This document shows, piece after piece, positions 61,978-64,000 of a DNA stretch of 64,000 nucleotides. This DNA is from Mycolicibacterium tokaiense (GTDB lineage Bacteria > Actinomycetota > Actinomycetes > Mycobacteriales > Mycobacteriaceae). The stretch is taken from positions 3,410,001 to 3,474,000 of the forward strand of contig NZ_AP022600.1 of NCBI RefSeq assembly GCF_010725885.1, in the 5' to 3' direction. The translations under genes were made by a program, and so were the position numbers. The notes beneath the pieces were generated by a model, which saw nothing but the letters and a program-made list of their open reading frames with translations, was not told the origin of the DNA and did no database searches. Position 1 is the stretch's first letter; the number at the start of each line of letters is the position of its first letter.

Positions 61978-62097
61978 GAGGTCCGGCCTCCTCTCCTCGG
62001 CTGGGGTGGCCAGCAAAGTGACCCGGCTCACCCTCGACTGCTGTTTCAGCGTGCATCACGTGAGGGTCGAGTACAATTTCGGAAAAGTCGATAACCA

Positions 62098-62114
62098 TTA
62101 AGTTCAACTGAAAG
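62098..62114 (+). promoter_or_regulatory. Putative LysR site, copy 1
   Basis: TTAAGTTCAACTGAAAG lies 7 bases before the LysR start and contains the inverted half-sites AGTT-C-AACT. A close copy lies before the MatC-like gene at 63064. Confidence 0.55.
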
Positions 62115-62121
62115 CGGCAGC

Positions 62122-63054
62122 ATGCTGGATCCCCGACGGATGCTCCTCCTGGTCGACGTGGTGCGGGCCGGCTCGCTCACCGCGGCGGCCAACCGGCTCA
62201 GCTACACCACCTCGGCCATCTCCCAGCAGATCGCCAAGCTGGAGGCCGAGGCCGGGCAGCCGCTGCTGGAACGGCACGCCCGCGGGGTGCGGCTGACCGA
62301 GGCGGGCGCGGCTCTGGCGCGCCGGGCCGAACGGATCGAGACCCAGCTGCAGGCCGCCCGAAGCGAGCTCGACGACATCGCCGGCCTGCGGTCGGGCACC
62401 GTGCGGATCGGCACCTTCCCCACCGTCGGGTCGAGCCTGCTGCCGCAGGTGGTCAAGCTGTACAAGTCCCGCCACCCCGCCGTCCGGCTGACGGTGCGCA
62501 GCTCCCGCTTCACGGCGCTGCGAGCCATGCTGGACACCGGCGAGGTCGAGCTGTCGCTGCTGTGGGACTACGAGTGGGCGCCGGTGACCGACCGTGAGCT
62601 GGTGGTCCGCGAGCTGCTGGTCGATCCGCCCACCCTGGTGGTTTCGGTCAACCACCGATTCGCCCACCGGGAGTCGCTGGACATGGCCGAGCTGGCCGAC
62701 GAGCAGTGGATCACGCGAGAGGACAACCACCCCGTCGGTGCTGCGCTGGAAAAGGCATGCCAGAAGGCGGGTTTCGTGCCATCGGTGGCCTTTGCGGCCA
62801 ACGACTACCAGGAGGCCCAAGCCATGGTGGCCGTGGATCTCGGGGTGTCCATGGCCCCGCGACTGGCCTTGTCCAACCTGCGGGAGGACGTCAAGGTCAT
62901 CCCGCTGCGGGGGGCGCCGTCGCGGCGCATCCTGCTGGCGCATCTCGCCGAACACCGGCTCACTCCCGCAGAGGCGACCCTGGTCGACACCTTCGAAGAG
63001 GTGGCCTACCGCCATGACGGGAAGTCGTCGCCGGTCCGTAGATCGCGGCCCTGA
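62122..63054 (+). CDS. LysR-family transcriptional regulator
   Basis: LysR regulator, 310 residues. The N-terminal helix-turn-helix is FVDVVRAGSLTAAANRLSYT-like (here LVDVVRAGSLTAAANRLSYT at about 10-29), with TSAISQQIAKLEAEAGQPLLE following; the effector domain starts at about 90 (VRIGTFPTVGSSLLP). It is divergent from the isomerase/importer operon and upstream of a MatC-like carrier, so it probably controls carboxylate uptake. ATG 62122 follows GAAAGCGG at a suitable distance. Confidence 0.92.
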   Translation: MLDPRRMLLLVDVVRAGSLTAAANRLSYTTSAISQQIAKLEAEAGQPLLERHARGVRLTEAGAALARRAERIETQLQAARSELDDIAGLRSGTVRIGTFPTVGSSLLPQVVKLYKSRHPAVRLTVRSSRFTALRAMLDTGEVELSLLWDYEWAPVTDRELVVRELLVDPPTLVVSVNHRFAHRESLDMAELADEQWITREDNHPVGAALEKACQKAGFVPSVAFAANDYQEAQAMVAVDLGVSMAPRLALSNLREDVKVIPLRGAPSRRILLAHLAEHRLTPAEATLVDTFEEVAYRHDGKSSPVRRSRP

Positions 63055-63063
63055 CGTACGGGC

Positions 63064-63079
63064 TTAAGTTCAGCTAAAG
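63064..63079 (+). promoter_or_regulatory. Putative LysR site, copy 2
   Basis: TTAAGTTCAGCTAAAG shares 14 of 16 bases with the element at 62098-62113. It lies about 130 bases before the MatC-like gene. Confidence 0.55.
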
Positions 63080-63211
63080 TGCTCTGCGGATTTTCGAGAT
63101 TGTTGTGGAGGCACGTCGTTCCTACTGTGATCTGAGTAATGATTCATCGGGGCGTGTGATTGCCGAGGGATGTACTCCGCTCGCACCACGGTCCGGAACC
63201 GAGGGAACACC

Positions 63212-64000
63212 ATGTCTTCTGTCGAGATTCTGCCTCTGATCGCGCTGGTGGCGATGTTCGTCATCGCCACGTTCTTCCCGATCAACATCGGCATCCTGGG
63301 ATTCATCGGCGCCTTCGGCGTCGGTGCCTTCCTGCTGGGTTATGACGACAAGGAGATCCTTGCCGCCTTCCCCAGCTCCATCGTCCTGACCATCATCGGG
63401 GTCACGTACTTCTTCGGCATGGCCAAGAAGAACGGCACCATCGATCTGCTGGTCAACGCTTGCATCCGCGCCGTGCGCGGCCGCGTGACCGTGGTTCCGT
63501 GGGTGTTCTTCTTCTGCGCCTCGGTGCTGACCGCGCTGGGCACCTTCAGCCCCGCGGCCGTCGCACTGATCTGCCCTGCTGCCCTGTCCTTCGCGGCCAG
63601 GACCAAGATGAGCCCGCTGGTCATGGGGATCATGACCATCAACGGTGCCCACGCCGGTGCGTTCTCGCCCATCTCGGTCTCCGGCGTGCTGGTGCATGAC
63701 CTGGTCGAAAAGAGTGGACTGACCATCGCCCCCTGGACGCTGTTCTTCGCCAGTTACGGCATGAACCTGCTGCTCTCGGTGCTGACCGTGGTCGGCTACG
63801 CGGCGCTGGCCCGGATGCGCAACCTGGAGTACAGCGCCACCGGCACCCGCATCGACGATGACGCCGACGGCAGCGGCGGCGCCGGTACGCACCCCGCGTC
63901 CGGTCCCGCCGGCGGGGGTGGCACCGGCACCCAGGTGCTGACCCGTCCGGTGCGCCCCGACGCGCTGATCACCCAGGTGCACCCGGTCACCGTGGTGCAG
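63212..64000 (+). CDS. MatC-like dicarboxylate carrier, 5' part
   Basis: Secondary carrier of the ion-transporter/MatC (malonate/dicarboxylate) group, open to the window edge; 263 residues visible. The N-terminal membrane domain begins MSSVEILPLIALVAMFVIAT and shows five or more helices, with FSPAAVALICPAALSFAA and NGAHAGAFSPISVSGVL as probable substrate-binding hairpins. A Gly/Asp/Ser-rich loop at about 215-245 divides it from a second half beyond the window. GAGGGAAC precedes ATG 63212. It lies downstream of the LysR gene and shares its putative binding motif. Confidence 0.85.
   Translation, partial: MSSVEILPLIALVAMFVIATFFPINIGILGFIGAFGVGAFLLGYDDKEILAAFPSSIVLTIIGVTYFFGMAKKNGTIDLLVNACIRAVRGRVTVVPWVFFFCASVLTALGTFSPAAVALICPAALSFAARTKMSPLVMGIMTINGAHAGAFSPISVSGVLVHDLVEKSGLTIAPWTLFFASYGMNLLLSVLTVVGYAALARMRNLEYSATGTRIDDDADGSGGAGTHPASGPAGGGGTGTQVLTRPVRPDALITQVHPVTVVQ

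Noticed and set aside
63122..63982. 286-codon minus frame at the right end
   Set aside because: It mirrors the plus-strand MatC-like carrier, whose hydrophobic helices and ribosome site are clear.

Overview
The window reads as a chromosomal segment of a high-GC actinobacterium, almost certainly a fast-growing Mycobacterium/Mycolicibacterium. The gene order follows, with interruptions, the M. tuberculosis stretch whiB3–sigD–rsdA–guaB2–guaB3–choD … guaA–imuA'–imuB … iunH–acrA1–lpqD–htdY … dnaE2 … spoU–Rv3365c/mfpA … folD–Rv3355c. This synteny is from memory and has not been aligned. Codon use is strongly GC-biased, 4-base start/stop overlaps are common, and many genes have a TANNNT -10 element 6-7 bases before the start codon, the mycobacterial leaderless pattern. 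No tRNA, rRNA, CRISPR array or transposase was seen.

Layout. 1-2845: end of a class I DAHP synthase gene, a sarcosine oxidase-like flavoenzyme and a DUF4349 lipoprotein. 2913-9584: whiB3, a conserved hypothetical, sigD with its anti-sigma factor rsdA, a DUF5319 protein, guaB2 and guaB3. 9591-10646: a DUF559 nuclease-like gene between two direct copies of a 60-base palindrome. 10706-18063: choD, a short-chain dehydrogenase, a trehalose phosphorylase/beta-phosphoglucomutase pair (the phosphorylase carries an apparent frameshift) and guaA. 18244-20602: the SOS-controlled imuA'-imuB pair. 20689-30940: an apparent inserted biosynthetic cluster with an antiporter, a flavin halogenase-like enzyme, a one-module type I polyketide synthase and a two-gene ABC exporter. 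30948-31883: ohrR-ohr with a clear operator. 31880-42015: iunH, acrA1, lpqD, a thioesterase, htdY, a universal stress protein with an amino-acid permease, an Eis-like acetyltransferase and an Acg-like nitroreductase. 42096-45418: SOS-controlled dnaE2. 45429-51650: two small flavin/F420-type proteins sharing a bidirectional promoter, a SpoU methyltransferase, and the sensor–roadblock–DUF742–GTPase–MfpA operon. 51754-56766: an FHA-ABC transporter, an old-yellow-enzyme homologue, folD and DUF3017. 56822-64000: an ABC importer operon headed by a PrpF-like isomerase, a divergent LysR regulator and the start of a MatC-like carrier running off the end.

How the genes work together. guaB2 and guaA make GMP from IMP. 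ImuA', ImuB and DnaE2 form the mutagenic repair complex; both loci carry LexA boxes. Trehalose phosphorylase and beta-phosphoglucomutase would turn trehalose into glucose and glucose-6-phosphate. OhrR-Ohr handles organic peroxides. The kinase/roadblock/DUF742/GTPase set is a conservon-type membrane signalling complex, with MfpA protecting DNA gyrase. The last region looks like uptake and conversion of a di- or tricarboxylate under LysR control.

Best candidates for something undescribed are the palindrome-flanked nuclease unit (9591-10646, with a third copy at 32991-33050) and the halogenase–polyketide synthase–exporter cluster (20689-30940). Gene symbols were assigned by recognising sequence; no database search was run.
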